Source: Mnemiopsis leidyi
Lineage: Eukaryota > Ctenophora > Tentaculata > Lobata > Bolinopsidae
Direction of reading: 5' to 3'
Length of the DNA stretch: 33,984 nt
Assembly: GCA_000226015.1 (NCBI GenBank)
Contig: JH152800.1
Location: forward strand, 43,321 to 77,304
Shown here piece after piece: positions 24,801 through 32,820 of this stretch; within the stretch, counting starts at the first letter, position 1, and every line of letters begins with the position of its first letter. Both the position numbers and the translations under genes were made by a program. The notes beneath the pieces are model-generated. The model was not told the origin of the DNA, ran no database searches, and saw only the letters and a program-made list of their open reading frames with translations.

Positions 24801-27800
24801 ATCTTCCATCACACTGGAATACGATTTGCTTCATGAACTGAATTGTTGTTCACATTTCCAAGAAAATAAGCAGACCTCAATTCTCCAGGGTACTTACATG
24901 CCTTCAGAAATAATGACCCTGTCTCGACTATCGACCAGCACTCCGCCCCCTAGAAGCAGCTTCTCCTCGCGGCGCCGATCTACGTATCAGACTTTAACAG
25001 GAGGTATCGTTGAAGAGGACGAGTCTGAAAGTGAACCGGATTTCATGTCTCACATCAATCGGTACCATACTTTGTCTGCTGCGCAGATAGATGCACTGAA
25101 GAGGAAAGCAAAGGATGACGAAGAAAACGGAAATGAAAGTCATAAAAATAGATACCGTACTATGTCGGCAGCCGAGATAAATTTGATTAAACGGACAGTC
25201 AGGGTAGAAGAGGCAGACGAAAGAAGATCAATGAGAAGCGATGGCAGTGGTTGGGGTAGCATGTGTTCACTGTCGGACCAGAAAGAAGAGATAGATGATA
25301 ATAAGTCTGTCTCGTTTAGAAGTGATAGCGGTGACTGGGGTAGCCTATCCTCGCTGTCAAGATTTGTGGATACAGCGGAGATGTCTACTCAGACAAACGT
25401 TACTAGCAGCACACAAACCAGTCCTCATGTTAGTCCTGAAAACAGTCCATCTCAACCTGCTAGGAGAGAAGCTTCTGTAAGAGATCAGACTGACATGGAT
25501 TCATCAGCTTCAACAATATCTTTACCTACTCCAACTAACGAACCTCCTAAAATTGGGTCCGTTATAAATGTTGCAGATCCGATATACACCACTCCCAAAA
25601 CTGTAGGAACATCCACCAGCTCGAGATCTAGTCAAGCTATAGAGGTCGATGAAAGCAGACCCCCACCACCGAAACGGTCCTCCACTTTGAGCAAGATAAC
25701 TGTACAGAAACCTCCACGATCAAATGCAGGTGGCCAGAAAGCAGGGCAGAAACTGGTGCACACAACTTCTGCTCCGCATGTTTCAACTCAGTGCCTCCCT
25801 GATCCTCCTGCTAGATCTAGTTCTATGTCTCAGAATACTCAACCTCCAACTCCAGTTAGATCAAGCTCAACGTCCAAGAAAAATCTGTCGGTTCCTGTGA
25901 AATCTACTTCCTCAAGCCAGAATACCCAGTCCACTGCCCAAGTCAAAGCTACTTCAGGCAGCCAGAAAAGTCAAGATAAATCAACTGTTAGATCAAATCA
26001 AAGTTCCTCTGCGGCAAGGTCTTCTTCGATAAAGTCAATTTCAACAACCACTAAAACATATCCTTCTGCCCCGCCAAAAACAAGCTCCTTGTCTAGGAAA
26101 AGTCAGCCCTCTTCTTCAGTCAAAACCTCGGTTACAAAAAGGACTTCAACACAGCCAAGTAAAGCAGTAAAACATGAGGATCCCAAAGTTTCTGAAGTGG
26201 AGATAGATCTGCTACCGCCACCACCACCCGAACTGCATCATCTAACTAACTCACCCACAACAGTCCTTCTCACGTCTCGCGATTTGAAATCAAATTCAAA
26301 AACTCATTTGGTTTCCACAAACTTGTCGTCTCAAAACAACAAACCTCCAACAGTCGAGCTTAAAAAAGTAGAACTTGATGTGCTTCCCAAAGAAGTTTTA
26401 GTTGACAAAGACCAAGATAAAGATAATGTCAAACTAAAAAAAGTGGACACAAACTCACTAGAAAAACCGCCAGTTCCGAAAGAAGTAGACAACACAAAGT
26501 ACAGAACCACGGCAATAACCAAAGCTGCTATTTTTGGAACTGTTTCGGTTCGCGTTAGACCCACCAGTTTAGAACGGATGAAATCTTCGGAAAAGTCTGG
26601 TGCTGGTGAACCATCTGGTATTGTTGAGAAGAAACGAAGCGTTGATGGACAGACCAAATCAAAAAATGACACAAAGAAAAGCTCCAAAAAATCAAAGAAA
26701 TCAAAAAAGAGTACCAAGAAGAAGGACGAAAAGGAAAAGTCCAGCAGCAAGAAATCCTCCGATCGCAACTGGACATGTGAAAGTTGTCAGATCAGCAACC
26801 CCAGCTCTAAAGACTTCTGTGACAAGTGCCACATGCCCCGGAAACAGCTCTGGCTCTGTCCAGATTGTGACAAGTACAACTCCCGGAGCAAATGTTCTGG
26901 GTGTAAGAAGGTATAAGCTCCTGTTTTGTGAGGGACAGTTCGTGTTATCGTGCTTGCACTACACGAAGTGCTTGTATTCGTGCTTGTAATGCACGGAGTG
27001 CTTGTATTCGTGCTTGTACCAAACGGAGTGCTTGTATACGTGCTTGTACCAAACGATTTGCTAGTAGTAAGAAATGTGTTTGTACTAGCCGTTTGGTCGC
27101 TGATTTCGCATCCTTTTAGTTTTATTTGTTTTTGTAGGTTTTTTATGAACTTTTGGCAAGAATTTTTCTGACATGAACAAATTGACTAGTGACAAACTTA
27201 TGAGCACACGCTACACAACATGAAACGGAAAATCTACCGAATAGCTAATAAGACAAGCCTCAGTGTTTTCCATCGTCTTAACGAAGCTAACTTGAAACAT
27301 TACAGAAAAAGGAGGAAGCCGTACAGATGGTACCGGTGTTACCCCACAACACTGCCGCCGAACTTCAGGAACAACGGAAACGGTGAGTGACTCATGTTAA
27401 ACTTACATTCTGTAAGGTCCATCGCAAGTACTTTGACTTTGAGGGTTCTTAAGAACCCAAATAGTATACTTTCTCTATGAACTGCAGACATAAACACCAA
27501 AACATAAGTCGATTGTTATGCCTTCACAATTTTCAGAGATATCGGCGTCAACTTAAGCTGATTCATGGTATACCGTATAATTTTTATTCGAACTTCAGCC
27601 TTGAGTTTGAGTCCTCATATTTGAAGAGCTACAGAATGTTGAAGCTTAAGTATTTTCAAACTCTCATTTCTTTAGAGTTTTCTTTCAATATAGCCTTATC
27701 AAGTCCTCTATTATACTTATCTCGTAAAAACGGATATCAAATGTCAAAACTACATTTCTGAAATTTGCAAAAAGTGTGCTTGGACATCAGGCTCTTTGAC

Positions 27801-30800
27801 CTATCTCTTGCGTTATCTACTTCTTGACCTCTGGTTAAAGATAAATCTCTTTAGGCTTGCCCTGTCTGACTAAGTATGTGTTTCTCTCATTGATCTTTGA
27901 TAATTCTAAAAATGTCAACCGGGCGCTGCGTTAATTCTGCAATTATTCAACATTCACAGTTCACACAACAACATTAGACATTATATCGTTATTCATTATT
28001 AATTTGTAATTGGTTAAGCCGTACAGGAACAAACAGCATGAGTTGCACTCCTTTATCATATAAAGTATTCAAATTATGTCAGAAATGTTCCCGGCAAAGT
28101 TTCTGGGATGCCGACTACACGTGGATTGTATAAATGCCGACTACAGGAGGATTGGTGATCTTTATGATGATTCAGTTTCATTAGGCCAGGCGCCAGTCTG
28201 AGTATTCATAGATTAAGTTGAATTAAACATCAACATTGGATAATTGGTAGATTTAGTGAGAATTCTTCCAGAAATCATGATGCAGTCGGTCATGAACAAA
28301 TGATCTGTGCCGCATAGTACTTGTAGAAAGAATTTAAGAGAAATTGAGATAGTTGAGGCCATTTTGAAGAACATTCATAAAATCCTAGCTCAGAAGACCT
28401 ACTAAATCGATTGCCAGCCATCATCTTTACATCTCATCAAAATGCACATAAATGTTAATTCTATTACTGGTGGTAAATCCCTATTTAAAGTTCACATTAT
28501 GCTCACAACTGTTTATTTCCCTTATATTAACAATCTGTTTATATTAAAAACCTTTTTTATTGGTGCTCCGCTCCCAGACGTTTGGCTTCGGCCCTGTCGT
28601 TTTAAAGAAGAAGAAAAGCTTTTTTGACATAATGAATTTAGTTAGATTTGGCACAGAGTCCTTTGTTAGAGACTTGCGAAGCCACTCCTTAAATTTACCA
28701 ATCCATATATTATCAAATGTAAATCGACACATGTTTTAATTGAAATTCATAACAAATAACCAACAACTTTTTGTTCAGTTCCAAATAACACAATTATTCC
28801 AGTTCGATTTATATTTGTTCCAATATTCTTCTCTCTAACTTTAACCTGCCACATTAACATTTTACACACTCCAAACTTTACTCCTGACACATTTACACAT
28901 TCCAAACTTTACTCCTGACACATTTACACATTCCAAACTTTACCCTGACACATTTACACACTCCAAACTTTACACCTGACACATTTACACACTCCAAACT
29001 TTACTCCTGACACATTTACACACTCCAAACTTTACTCCTGACACATTTACACACTCCAAACTTTACTCCTGACACATTTACACATTCCAAACTTTACTCC
29101 TGACACACTCCAGGCTGACGAGTATACAACATGGATCTGACAACCAGAGTTTGGGAAGTTTACAGTCAACTCAAAGCGAACCCCCAAAAGTGTCCGTCAG
29201 TCGCTCGCCCGACAACCGGCCTCTGCTGGACGAGCCGCCCATCGCTAAATCTAAATCTGCTGAAGAGTAAGTTGTCACTGGGAAATTCGGATAACAGTTT
29301 TCTTGGTGCATAATGAATACGTAGGAGATTTTTCAACCAATGATATCCCGAATTGAAATGAATACTGAATTGTTATATTGAAGATATACGGCTACCCGCC
29401 AATAATAACTTAACGTGGATCATGAAGAAATACCGCAATGAGAATTGGGAATGTTGTAATATTTGTTAAGTAGCGAACTTTCCACAGTCTGCGTTACATC
29501 CTCTACTATTATCAAGTGTCTGTGTATGACGAAAACAGGTATTAGCTTCTATCCTGCCAATACACTACTCGCAGTTGCTTGATACACAGTAGCTCAGCCA
29601 ATACATTGTCAGCAGTGAGTAGTGACAAAGCGCTAAAATCTATACTGAATTTGAAATAATTATTAATGTAGTTTGTGTACACTGGATTTAAAGTGCATAT
29701 AGTGTTTACTATACATTAAGGTTCACTATATCATGTATTGTACACTATACATTGTATAAGATTAATGAGTTATACTCTACCTTGTGTACGCTATATGTAT
29801 TGTTATAACAATACATATAACTATAACTATACATTATATTCACTGTGGAGTGTATACTGTCCAGTATTGCGTATGAAAGACATACTGTAACCTGGATCAG
29901 TAATCGTTGTGTTTTAGAAGAACCTAGTGTACTTTTAAACAAGATAACATCGCATTCTGCTATAACTTTACATTTTTGCGTATAACGCTATGCCTATTGC
30001 ATACATGTTTGAAATTTTCTAAAATGCTGATTTCGGTTAATCTCTTCAATTCTTTCTATCTTGTATCATTACTAAGTCTAAATTGTATTCGGTGTTAACT
30101 TATTTCACAACATATCCCATTGACACGTCCTAAAAGAGGAAAATATTCCAGCATCGCGAGAAAAGCAGCAGAGATGAGAAAGAAGCGTGGTAGTGTACTG
30201 TCCGGGGGGAAGGTGCACAACTACGAACTGCCGCCGCCCCCAACTGTCATACCTCCTCCTCCTCCTCCTGACGATCTTCCTCCGCCGCCGCCCGCCGTTG
30301 AGCCGGTCAGTGCGCCGCCACCACCGCCTCCTCCCAGCGAGCCGGCGTCACCGGCCGAACCTGCTCCGCCTATCGAGCCTTCACCGCCTAGTCAACCGGA
30401 ACCGGAGAAGAAGCCAAAAGAAACACCAGTGGTTAGTGTGACACCTGTGGTGACCAAACAGCCGGAAGTGAAGCCGGAGGTTAAGAAGGAGCCTGACGCC
30501 GACAAGGATGACAATGATAGTTACGATAGTGGCTTTATTCAAAACGGCAAACATGTGAGAAAATAGCACATATCGAACGATTTACAACCACGATCAGTTG
30601 AAGTATGATATACCGTCAAAATATTTTCGCAATTAGAATAGCTTTTTTCTTTAAAAAATTTATCTATTTTCTGTACAAGGTCGAGGATTGGGAAGCAGCG
30701 GATGTCGCAGAATGGCTTACTGGACTCGGACTTGGAGAATACAAGGATATATTTCTTGAGAACGACATCAGTGGTAAGTATCAATTGTTAGGTTGTTTGG

Positions 30801-31072
30801 TGTATAAATACCTTGGTTATTATTTGTCTATTCGTAGTCACAGGTCAATTTTTTGTCGTATGTCGGTCGAGTTAATGATTTTCGGAAATTTAGAATACCA
30901 ATGTTTACTGAGTCACGTTTATCAAAGTACTATACTGCATATATTTTAATTTACAGGTCCAAACTTGCTGGATCTAACAAAGGCAGACCTCAAAGAATTG
31001 GGAGTGACAAAACTGGGACACCGGATAACATTGACAAAGGAAATAAAATCCAGACTTTCTGAAGGAAGGTGA
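2791..31072 (+). CDS. SHANK: SHANK/ProSAP scaffold protein, 17 exons, 5' end outside window
   Basis: SHANK proteins are postsynaptic/junctional scaffolds linking GKAP/SAPAP (PDZ), Homer (Pro-rich) and actin regulators, and self-assembling through SAM. Hand-built exons: 2791-2961, 3209-3325, 3667-3811, 20012-20296, 22117-22165, 22331-22523, 23046-23151, 23582-23776, 23997-24286, 24327-24524, 24583-24729, 24889-26910, 27306-27382, 29114-29266, 30137-30554, 30680-30773, 30957-31072. All have GT..AG flanks and matching phases. The sum is 4776 nt (1591 residues plus TGA). Visible domains by residue of this partial product: ankyrin 1-144, PDZ 256-355, zinc fingers 1260-1306, polyproline about 1415-1480, SAM 1523-1590. 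Identity rests on the ankyrin-PSY-PDZ-SAM order and on local matches to vertebrate SHANK that I recall. No SH3 domain is seen. Exon limits within the disordered region are the least certain. The start and promoter are left of the window. Confidence 0.9.
3812..6668. other. SHANK: SHANK intron, left part, no exon recognised
   Basis: AT-rich intron sequence with a strong donor at 3812 (GCAG|GTATGA). Apart from the 38-bp repeat I see only short random-looking open frames and AT-rich runs such as 4918-4990. It must contain the promoter/5' UTR of the nested gene if that gene starts at 6669. Confidence 0.5.
4287..4438. repeat. 38-bp tandem repeat, four copies
   Basis: Three near-identical 38-bp units (4287-4324, 4325-4362, 4363-4400; core cctccacacttctctgatcc) and one diverged unit (4401-4438). 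Pyrimidine-rich on the + strand. It is a minisatellite inside the large SHANK intron. Confidence 0.92.
6669..13591 (+). CDS. Nested coiled-coil protein gene inside a SHANK intron, three exons
   Basis: Predicted exons 6669-6800, 7676-7917 and 13045-13591 (921 nt, 306 residues plus TAG). The ATG at 6669 has A at -3 and G at +4, and an in-frame stop lies upstream at 6633. Donors AAG|GTGAAT and AGG|GTGAGT pair with acceptors TTTGACAG and TTGTTGTAG in matching phases 0 and 2. Residues about 24-65 form a coiled coil with Leu/Val at a/d and Asn at two a positions; the register runs unbroken across the first junction, supporting that join. An acidic stretch (SELDELDEDSEGG), an Arg/Gly tract (RGGRGRGRGKEG), a Lys/Arg-rich region (QKKVSKNKKELKTRRK) and a polar tail follow. 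I do not recognise the family. Its phases do not fit SHANK exons, hence a separate gene. Alternatively the last exon could belong elsewhere or hold an unseen donor. Confidence 0.6.
8114..8360 (+). pseudogene. Decayed PD-(D/E)XK-like nuclease domain relic (retroelement-associated type)
   Basis: One reading frame gives DWVLLADVNGKLKFPSEVATTRH, stops at 8183, 8189 and 8207, then TKRIVWWELTCPSEERISAA and ELKLDRYSGLQVECQENGW. The order (DVNG.L.FP.E, ATT, PD.II, ELT.P.EE, K..Y..L..EC...GW) matches a nuclease-like domain I know from many retroelement-linked hypothetical proteins in cnidarians, hemichordates and fish. A PVNGSRVS segment shortly downstream in another frame looks like its continuation after a frameshift. 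Several stops and frameshifts make it non-functional. The family name is from memory; the protein-like conservation across stops is directly visible. Confidence 0.6.
9999..10330. repeat. 166-bp direct tandem duplication
   Basis: Two essentially identical adjacent 166-bp copies (9999-10164 and 10165-10330; last bases differ at a tta/tga site). Each carries internal short repeats of a tatagcaccttgc-type 13-mer. The near identity indicates a recent duplication or an assembly duplicate. Confidence 0.93.
16291..16354. repeat. Perfect 64-bp palindrome with no spacer
   Basis: Arm 16291-16322 (starting tgcagattttaaattgtcc) is followed directly by its exact reverse complement, 16323-16354, with the centre at cta|tag. 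Flanks on either side are unrelated. It could extrude as a cruciform, be a foldback element remnant, or arise from a template-switch or assembly artefact. Confidence 0.95.
17159..17430 (+). pseudogene. Non-LTR retrotransposon reverse-transcriptase C-terminal relic
   Basis: In one frame from 17161 the sequence reads VNFKYLGTEL, the KYLG motif following the RT palm. After a frame change it reads RIATASNAKSIKSVRLL, then RRIKLRIYRTLRQVRTPILTYE and TDGPLKQ. This is the familiar thumb-region pattern of LINE reverse transcriptases (R(I)..A..A...L; K.R.Y.T.....LTYG.E.W.L). The reading frame is broken and motif residues are lost, so it is a dead fragment on the SHANK sense strand. No flanking element ends were seen. 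Confidence 0.65.
19388..19469 (+). CDS. SHANK: Alternative SHANK first exon (ankyrin-less isoform)
   Basis: The ATG at 19388 has A at -3 and G at +4; an in-frame TAG lies nine bases upstream (19379). It opens 27 codons starting MGLRKKKNKKLAEPG and ending SPLEIV, with a donor G|GTAGGTG at 19470. The exon ends in phase 1, exactly the phase of the last ankyrin exon (3811), and both join the linker exon at 20012 to form a Glu codon. The result would be a 1474-residue SHANK without ankyrin repeats, starting with a polybasic tip. Internal promoters giving ankyrin-less SHANKs are known in mammals. That this exon is a true first exon is inference; a upstream TAG acceptor at 19381 would instead make it internal or a leader exon. 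Confidence 0.6.
20012..20296 (+). CDS. SHANK: SHANK linker exon after the ankyrin repeats
   Basis: Acceptor CTACAG and donor CCG|GTATGT, phase 1 on both sides, 95 codons. It begins EPFSTTPSYTNRKK, which lines up with the VPFRETPSYAKRRR segment that follows the ankyrin domain in vertebrate SHANKs; this fixes the splice from 3811. The remainder is Ser/Thr/Ala-rich and low-complexity (RSSSIKTESR, SVGASSSASSTASSV), probably disordered. GC content is well above that of the flanking introns. In vertebrates an SH3 domain follows here; none is encoded. Confidence 0.88.
20297..22116. other. SHANK: SHANK intron with triplicated 3' end
   Basis: 1.8-kb AT-rich intron. No SH3-encoding or other exon was recognised. 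Its last 96 bp are three tandem copies of a 32-bp unit containing the branch-point-like tactaat, a T-run and CAG. Confidence 0.6.
22021..22116 (+). repeat. Three tandem copies of a 3' splice-site module
   Basis: Units 22021-22052, 22053-22084 and 22085-22115 (32, 32 and 31 bp) each read gttcgatgaaactgatacta followed by atact, a T-run and CA. Each junction creates CAG/g. The last copy forms the acceptor of the exon at 22117. Use of an upstream copy would add a tga stop right after the junction in the SHANK frame. Confidence 0.93.
22117..23151 (+). CDS. SHANK: SHANK PDZ-domain exons (three)
   Basis: Exons 22117-22165, 22331-22523 and 23046-23151, phases 1/2/0/1. The short first one (FPAPSNTTLQMTLEE) leads into the PDZ domain. 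The carboxylate-binding loop is RGYGFHVKG (GLGF-type). The long beta2-beta3 loop KKKEFTPSVEAP matches the EEFTPTPAFP loop peculiar to SHANK PDZ domains. GVLPDDFIYKVNGKDV is the GD.I..VNG core, and ASHKEVVELIKKSG is helix alphaB with the class I His. In the family this domain binds C-terminal PDZ ligands of GKAP/SAPAP. The domain appears complete with all key residues. Confidence 0.95.
23582..24729 (+). CDS. SHANK: SHANK post-PDZ disordered exons (four)
   Basis: Exons 23582-23776, 23997-24286, 24327-24524 and 24583-24729, phases 1/1/0/0/0. The first is Ala/Pro/Thr-rich (PTPAAAATPTASPAATP), the second has EESIYDNIK and two copies of QSSVNLLS plus LSSTNLDQ, the third has a PPPPPAPAPA run and RSNTMPVKPPSS, and the fourth is polar (RSTRHNTSSDQ). 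No folded domain is visible. The second exon has a consensus internal donor (AAG|GTAAGA at 24026) in the same phase as the one at 24287, so an isoform shorter by 87 residues is possible. The intron 24287-24326 is only 40 nt. Exon limits are inferred from phase and composition. Confidence 0.75.
24889..26910 (+). CDS. SHANK: SHANK giant exon: disordered Ser/Thr/Lys region plus zinc fingers
   Basis: A 2022-nt open exon (674 codons) from acceptor TTCTCCAG at 24889 to donor AAG|GTATAA at 26911. A second in-phase acceptor (AAGCAG) lies at 24874. In order: a duplicated module (RYHTLSAAQIDALKR / RYRTMSAAEINLIKR, then RSDGSGWGSMCSLS / RSDSGDWGSLSSLS), a long Ser/Thr/Gln-rich segment with RSSS/KTSS units, a Homer-ligand-like LLPPPPPEL (26209-26235), an SH3-ligand-like KPPVPKE (26464-26484), a Lys-rich NLS-like tract (KKSKKSKKSTKKK) and two C4 zinc fingers at the end. 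The size and Ser/Pro-rich nature match the large proline-rich exon of vertebrate SHANKs. Confidence 0.88.
26770..26910 (+). other. SHANK: Tandem RanBP2/NZF-type zinc fingers within SHANK
   Basis: Finger 1 reads WTCESCQISNPSSKDFCDKC, exactly W-x-C-x2-C-x3-N-x6-C-x2-C, the RanBP2/NZF consensus. Finger 2, ten residues after (WLCPDCDKYNSRSKCSGC), keeps W-x-C-x2-C-x3-N but has x4 before the last C-x2-C. Family members bind ubiquitin (NZF of TAB2, Npl4, SHARPIN), single-stranded RNA (ZRANB2) or Ran. Finger 1 lacks the Thr-Phe pair typical of ubiquitin-binding NZFs (Gln-Ile here), so the ligand is open. Both fingers are in frame in the SHANK reading frame and end exactly at the splice donor. Confidence 0.9.
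26949..27065. repeat. 30-bp tandem repeat, four copies
   Basis: Units at 26949, 26979, 27009 and 27039 (core cgtgcttgta...gtgcttgtat), the last slightly short. It lies 38 bp inside the SHANK intron after the giant exon. Because the unit is a multiple of three it makes a repetitive open frame, which I do not consider coding. Confidence 0.9.
27306..30554 (+). CDS. SHANK: SHANK pre-SAM exons (three), polyproline tract
   Basis: Exons 27306-27382 (KKEEAVQMVPVLP, ends phase 2), 29114-29266 (SVSRSPDNRPLLDEPP, phase 2) and 30137-30554 (ends phase 0 at CAT|GTGAGA, a weak donor). The third starts EGKYSSIARKAAEMRKK, a basic helix-like segment. It then has a proline tract (ELPPPPTVIPPPPPPDD, SAPPPPPPPSEP, SPPSQPEPEKK) of the kind bound by EVH1, SH3 or profilin domains, and an acidic end (DADKDDNDSYDSGF). 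An alternative acceptor for this exon, TTCCAG at 30151, keeps the same phase. No folded domain is seen in this part. Confidence 0.8.
28855..29113. repeat. 31-bp minisatellite abutting a SHANK 3' splice site
   Basis: Eight copies of a roughly 31-bp pyrimidine-rich unit (cacatttacacactccaaac then tttactcctga) fill 28855-29103. A last partial unit, cacactccag, supplies the acceptor of the exon at 29114. Confidence 0.93.
30680..31072 (+). CDS. SHANK: SHANK C-terminal SAM-domain exons (two) and stop
   Basis: Exons 30680-30773 and 30957-31072 join in phase 1 at a Gly codon. They encode a SAM domain: WEAADVAEWLTGLGLGEYKD, IFLENDISG, LLDLTKADLKELGVTKLGHR and ITLTKEIKSRL, ending SEGR-TGA. Sequence order and length match the SHANK SAM (VGDWLESIHLGEH.. 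.DDFVELGVTRVGHRMNI). This domain forms zinc-stabilised helical sheets in vertebrate SHANK2/3 and anchors the protein in the postsynaptic density. The stop falls a few residues after the last helix, as in the family. Confidence 0.95.
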
Positions 31073-32820
31073 ACCTATACTTTCAGTTCTTAACAAGTCC
31101 GTTCTTAATATCGCGTTGGAAGAACTATTCAGTCTATCAGCAACAAGAGGAAAATGTGTGAGATAAAAAGATGTGGTAAAAACTTCTTGGTTTTTACCAT
31201 TTATAGAAAATCGTACTGTCATTTAGGACTCACTCAGTACCATGCAGAGAAACAAAAATAGGACAGAAAAGTTAGGATTAGATGATAATTTCCGAATCAA
31301 ATACTACTCCGGACTTTTTAAATTGGTGATTTTAACAATCTCATTTGGAGGCACTAAAGAAATATTCAAGAGAGACTTGACTGGAAGAGATTCGTGTATG
31401 TTTTCGTAGTTGTGCACTTGTGCTGTATGATTTGTGTCTTGTCAGACGAAGGAAAATTTCTGGTGCATGAAATTGTCGGATTTGAATTTGTTGCAGTAGA
31501 TCAATGCTCGTTCGGCAGCTGGAAATCAGCTATATTCTTAAGATCCATCATGTGCGTTCGGTTGGACCTCTAATAACTGATTACTGGTGGAAAGCCCCTT
31601 AGTTTTACAAATGTTGAACTCTGACTTTTGATTAAGGTGATCATTGATATTTATAAGGGATTGGCATGTCTTTTTCTGGCAGTTTTTATTATTCCAAATT
31701 CTTGTTATCAACTCTGTTGATATAAATAACGGATACTAAAAAGTGGTACAAGTAATGATTATACCACTATTAGTATAGGTACGATATTATTTTTGAAAGA
31801 ATCCATTAGGGATGAAAATTTTCTTGTTCAATTTGATACTGTGTTTATTGATAAATGGTTGTTATTCTGTTTTAATGGCTGTCAAAAAGCATGCGTTTTG
31901 TCGTGTGTTTAGATAATTATTGACTTGAATGAATCGATATTTTTATGATTTTGTATGATGTTTGATATCTGCTTCCTTACACTTTGAAGCACCATGTCTG
32001 AATTTTTATGAAAATTATTAGTGCTTTTCGTCAAAATGAAATGTATTGGAACTGCAATTATAGATTAACTTGTAACTTAGTAAATCGAAAACACCAATAC
32101 ATGGGAGCTACGTAAATCTTTAAGCTGAGGCTTCGATGTTTTTGCAAATTCAAAATTGTCTTCCAATTACATAGCTTAACTTAAAGTTTGCACTTTTTTG
32201 TCGAATTTCATTCCTCTTTGATCTAATTTTAAGTCACGTATACAGATCACGCAACAAATTATAATATGTGTCTTGGGATGGATATCATGTCCAACTTTCT
32301 ATACGGATACCTCTATGTTATGATTTAGTTAGTGGATAAGCATTATCATAAGGCAGAATGAATTTGTGTGGACAATTTTCCATTTTGCGAGAGGATTATA
32401 TCAATACATATATCACTTTGGAGTGTGGAGAAAGCAGCCCGCAGTCAAGTACGGTGAAATGTGAATCTTTGAATTTTTAATGCTTCAAATCTACAGAGAA
32501 GATGTAAATTCATTTTTTGATGTACCAAAACTGTATAAATTCTTTTGTAACTAAAAAGAACAAAATGTTTTATTTTCTGTCCACTGTCGCGATGTCAATT
32601 GTCAATACCTAATTGGAGACATATTGAGACCGTTTATATAATATTAATAGGTAATTCGGAGACTTCGCAAACATGCCCACATTTTCGAACTGTACTGCAA
32701 AAATTGAATTTTTTATTATTTTCCCAAACGTATTCAGTTATTAAGTTTAACTCATTCAAATTCAATTTTGGATTGCTTTCTTTCTTATAATTCTAATATT
32801 TTTTATTAATCGTCATGGTT
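31073..32820 (+). other. SHANK: Probable SHANK 3' UTR and flank, no gene
   Basis: AT-rich sequence after the SHANK stop. No open frame with protein-like composition was seen. I could not pick a convincing polyadenylation signal, so the transcript end is undefined. Confidence 0.45.

Noticed and set aside
26331..26768. Minus-strand open frame rich in Phe/Leu/Ser opposite the giant exon
   Set aside because: Antisense shadow of the Lys/Ser-rich coding sequence.
27536..27567. Possible extra SHANK exon after the TTTTCAG at 27535
   Set aside because: In the required phase it reads into a stop within eight codons; skipping to 29114 gives a clean frame.
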